A stretch of 64,000 bases of DNA, from NCBI GenBank assembly GCA_964351625.1, contig CAYGOV010000011.1, forward strand, positions 93,882-157,881, in the 5' to 3' direction. The stretch's first letter is position 1. Each line of letters begins with the position of its first letter. This document shows positions 61,684 to 64,000 of this stretch, in pieces. The notes under the pieces are model-generated. The model saw nothing but the letters and a program-made list of their open reading frames with translations, was not told the origin of the DNA and did not search any database. The position numbers and the translations under genes were made by a program. This DNA is from Marinoscillum sp964351625 (GTDB lineage: Bacteria > Bacteroidota > Bacteroidia > Cytophagales > Cyclobacteriaceae).

Positions 61684-64000
61684 TTACTCGCTTACAAATA
61701 CGCGCTTTACACGCTGACTAACATTTGTCAGTATCTCATACGGAATAGTCGAGCTCCATTTGGCCAAATCCACTATAGAAGGGTCTTCACCAAAAACAAT
61801 AACTTCATCCCCTTCTTTTACATCCAGTCCTGTGACATCAAGCATGGTCATGTCCATACAGACATTTCCAATGGTTCGAGCCTTTTCCCCATTTACTAGC
61901 ATGTAAGCATTAGTATTGCCAAACACACGACTATAGCCATCAGCATAGCCAATAGACACTGTAGCAACCAAACCGTCTCTATTTACCCTTCCTTTTCGGT
62001 TGTAACCAATTGTATCTCCTTGCTTGACTTGTTTGACTTGTGAAACACTAGACTTGAGCGTCGTAACTGGCCTGAGTTTCAATTCATTCGCTGTGTTATC
62101 AAATCCATACAAACCTATTCCTAGTCGAACCATATTGAAATGATAATCAGGCCATCGAACTATGCCTGCTGAATTCACGGCATGTTTCAAAGGCAAATAG
62201 CCGAGTGCATTAGTGAGTTGATCGTAAGCCAAATTAAATTTATCGGCTTGCTCACGCGTATAAGCGTCCTCAGCAGGATCTTCCGAACTAGAGAAATGGG
62301 TAAAAATACCTGCTACTTTTAGCTGCGGGTTTTTCTCAAGCAAATTGATAAGCTCTGGCAGATCTGAAATCTCAAAGCCCAATCGATGCATTCCAGTCTC
62401 TATCTTCAAATGTATGAGTGGTGGGTTTTGACAATCAGCAAGGTATCGCTCCAGCATTTTGATACTGTAAATCTCAGGTTCTAACCCAAAAGCCTCAACC
62501 ACTGAGAAACTCTCCCAACCTACATTCATGATCATCACTGGTATATCAATTCCCTTGCGACGAAGATTGATGGCTTCATCCAAATAAGCCACTCCTAGAT
62601 AATCTACCTGATGGTATTGCAATAAATGCGCAATTTCATCTACACCTATGCCATAAGCAAATGCTTTCACCATGACCATCAGCTTGGTTTTAGGAGATAA
62701 GAAGCCTTGATAAAGCTTGAGGTTATGAAGGATTGCTTCGTTATTAACTTCTAGCACTGTCCCATGATTCTTCTCTTCAAGCAAAGCAACTAGTTGCTCC
62801 AGCTGGAAATCTCGTGCTCCTTTCACCAAAATCATTTGATTGTGGAATGCGGGTGCCTCTTTCAAAAAGGAAAGCGTATCTGGGTAGCCAATAAAAGGCA
62901 ACTTAAAACTGTCAGTACTTTTAGAAATTTGTGGCCCTATGCCAATAAGGCGATCAATCTCATGCTTTTGCAATAGATCATCCACTTTACCATAAAGTTC
63001 TTGATCGGACATTCCAGATTGCAGTATGTCGGAAAGAATAACTGTTTTCTCCTTTTTCAAAGGCTGTTGGAGCAAATAATCCAATGCTATGGAAAGTCCA
63101 GCTAGGTCATTGTTATAAGTATCATCCAGGATATATGAGCCATTGAGTCCACGCTTCAGCTCAAGCCTCATAGGGATTGGTTTCAGCCTATCAAGTGCTT
63201 TTTGAATCCCTTGTTCAGGTTGACCCAAAATGGTGGCACAAACTATTGCATGAAAAATATTTTCTAAATCGAATCCATTGACAAAGTTGATTTTCAACTT
63301 TAAGGCAGTTCCTCGAAACTGAAAATGATAGCCATTTTCACTGACTTTGATATTGATAGTAGCTTCAGGTTGATCTAAACCCCACGTAATCAGTTTCCCT
63401 CTTTTTGACCCAAGTATCTCGCGAATTTCAGTGTGATCGTATCGACAGATATTGATGTTTGTTTGCTCAAAAAGCAATGACTTTTCGGTGAGCTTTTCTT
63501 TCCTATTTGCAAACCCTGCATCATGTGCTCCGCCAATATTGGTGAATATTCCTATGGTTGGCTGAATGATAGCTTGCAGTTTTGCCATCTCGCCAATCCT
63601 AGAAATCCCCGCTTCAAAAATCCCTATTTCATGTCCTTTTTCAAGTCCCCAAACCGAAATAGGAACACCTAGTTGAGAATTGAAGCTTTTGGGACTTTTT
63701 ACTATATTAAAATTTTCTGAAAGGATGGAAGCCAACCATTCTTTGACAATGGTCTTGCCATTACTCCCCGTTATGCCCACTACAGGTAATTCCAACCCTG
63801 CTCTTTTTTCGGTAACCAACTGTTGCAGGGCATTCAAAGTATCATTTACAAGGAGAAAATTAGCATGTTCGCTATTTTCAATATTTGAACTATGACTTAC
63901 AATAAAAACACTGACTCCCCTTTCGATCAATTGCTCGAGATAATCATGACCATCTTGCTTACTCCCTCTTATTGCAACAAACAACTCAGATTGGTCACCA
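61684..64000 (-). CDS. murF: Fused MurF ligase and alanine racemase (cut by right edge)
   Basis: The reading frame stays open to the right edge, so the start of MurF lies outside. About 770 residues are seen: a MurF ATPase segment with VGITGSNGKTIVKEW, GIFEAGISRIGEM and a C-terminal MurF domain, then from about residue 410 an alanine racemase with the PLP motif VMVKAFAYGIG, HLKIETGMHRLGF and the catalytic-Tyr region RLGIGLYGF. The fusion links D-alanine supply with addition of D-Ala-D-Ala to the peptidoglycan precursor. It is standard in Bacteroidota. Confidence 0.93.
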   Translation of the reverse strand, partial: GDQSELFVAIRGSKQDGHDYLEQLIERGVSVFIVSHSSNIENSEHANFLLVNDTLNALQQLVTEKRAGLELPVVGITGSNGKTIVKEWLASILSENFNIVKSPKSFNSQLGVPISVWGLEKGHEIGIFEAGISRIGEMAKLQAIIQPTIGIFTNIGGAHDAGFANRKEKLTEKSLLFEQTNINICRYDHTEIREILGSKRGKLITWGLDQPEATINIKVSENGYHFQFRGTALKLKINFVNGFDLENIFHAIVCATILGQPEQGIQKALDRLKPIPMRLELKRGLNGSYILDDTYNNDLAGLSIALDYLLQQPLKKEKTVILSDILQSGMSDQELYGKVDDLLQKHEIDRLIGIGPQISKSTDSFKLPFIGYPDTLSFLKEAPAFHNQMILVKGARDFQLEQLVALLEEKNHGTVLEVNNEAILHNLKLYQGFLSPKTKLMVMVKAFAYGIGVDEIAHLLQYHQVDYLGVAYLDEAINLRRKGIDIPVMIMNVGWESFSVVEAFGLEPEIYSIKMLERYLADCQNPPLIHLKIETGMHRLGFEISDLPELINLLEKNPQLKVAGIFTHFSSSEDPAEDAYTREQADKFNLAYDQLTNALGYLPLKHAVNSAGIVRWPDYHFNMVRLGIGLYGFDNTANELKLRPVTTLKSSVSQVKQVKQGDTIGYNRKGRVNRDGLVATVSIGYADGYSRVFGNTNAYMLVNGEKARTIGNVCMDMTMLDVTGLDVKEGDEVIVFGEDPSIVDLAKWSSTIPYEILTNVSQRVKRVFVSE

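Noticed and set aside
1..64000. Mobile elements, CRISPR, prophage, tRNA or rRNA genes
   Set aside because: No transposase or integrase, spaced repeats, or tRNA-like cloverleaf seen on reading the intergenic regions; the PRYS repeats are protein-coding.

Overview
The window looks like chromosomal, mostly housekeeping DNA from a Bacteroidota bacterium, most likely a marine member of the Cytophagales. This is inferred from family content, not from a search. Supporting features are bacillithiol genes (bshC, ypdA, a YtxJ-type bacilliredoxin), a TonB receptor paired with a DUF4249 lipoprotein, a MurF-alanine racemase fusion, a fused E1 alpha/beta 2-oxoacid dehydrogenase, Lnb/DUF4105, DUF4783 beside nadC, almost no Shine-Dalgarno sites, and TAnnTTTG -7 promoter boxes in front of many genes. 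I see no rRNA, tRNA, CRISPR array, insertion sequence or prophage. The longest gene-free stretch is about 211 nt (19084-19294), so no gap exceeds 300 nt. Both ends cut through genes.

Layout. 1-3568 (+): ceramidase-like C-terminus, D-threonine aldolase-like enzyme, GH3 hexosaminidase, bestrophin channel. 3565-11447 (-): FtsX/MacB-type permease, lipA, a predicted outer-membrane protein, YtxJ bacilliredoxin overlapping a secreted PRYSxGSPF-repeat protein, and the fused E1. 11526-13246 (+): M16 peptidase and ispF. 13254-19056: lipoprotein, mnmD, then MFS transporter/DUF4249/TonB receptor. 19295-21717 (+): cytochrome bd oxidase cydAB. 21781-26240 (-): ypdA, formyl-THF cyclo-ligase, bshC, rimO. 26342-27518 (+): a DUF6452-like/DUF6048-like pair. 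27521-28902 (-): DUF721 and recF. 28997-32611 (+): pdhA, TPR protein, ribH, aspartate kinase. 32608-36493 (-): NhaD antiporter, glutamate dehydrogenase family, anmK.

36537-46137 (+) is a long co-directional block. CoaX, a beta-barrel-like protein, a TPR protein, LptC, a 55-aa membrane protein, a CorC-type CBS protein and a PpiD-like foldase come first; after a strong terminator come DUF493, phhB, rsmI and an inositol monophosphatase. 46134-48385 holds a radical SAM/SPASM protein divergent from Lnb/DUF4105. 48369-53297 (-): LysE exporter, membrane-anchored ATP-grasp protein, DinB, YHS, recX, a YcxB-like protein, nadC, DUF4783. 53397-57245 (+): gpmI, lipoprotein, ABC exporter. 57242-58584 (-): corA with a small overlapping membrane protein. 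58751-64000: terC, purE/purK (-), a 47-aa CGG-ended protein, and murF-alr running off the right edge.

Themes. Several genes serve low-molecular-weight thiol redox (bshC, ypdA, ytxJ, possibly the DinB protein) and envelope building (LptC, PpiD-like, MurF-Alr, AnmK, NagZ, Lnb). The window is very compact. Eleven convergent gene pairs meet tail to tail, six of them with overlapping stop regions, while the two clear intrinsic terminators lie between co-directional genes. I did not find a convincing complete novel defence or mobile system. The best leads are the repeat protein coupled to a bacilliredoxin, the ATP-grasp/LysE pair, the small protein coupled to corA, and the terminator hairpin that abuts the ribH start codon.
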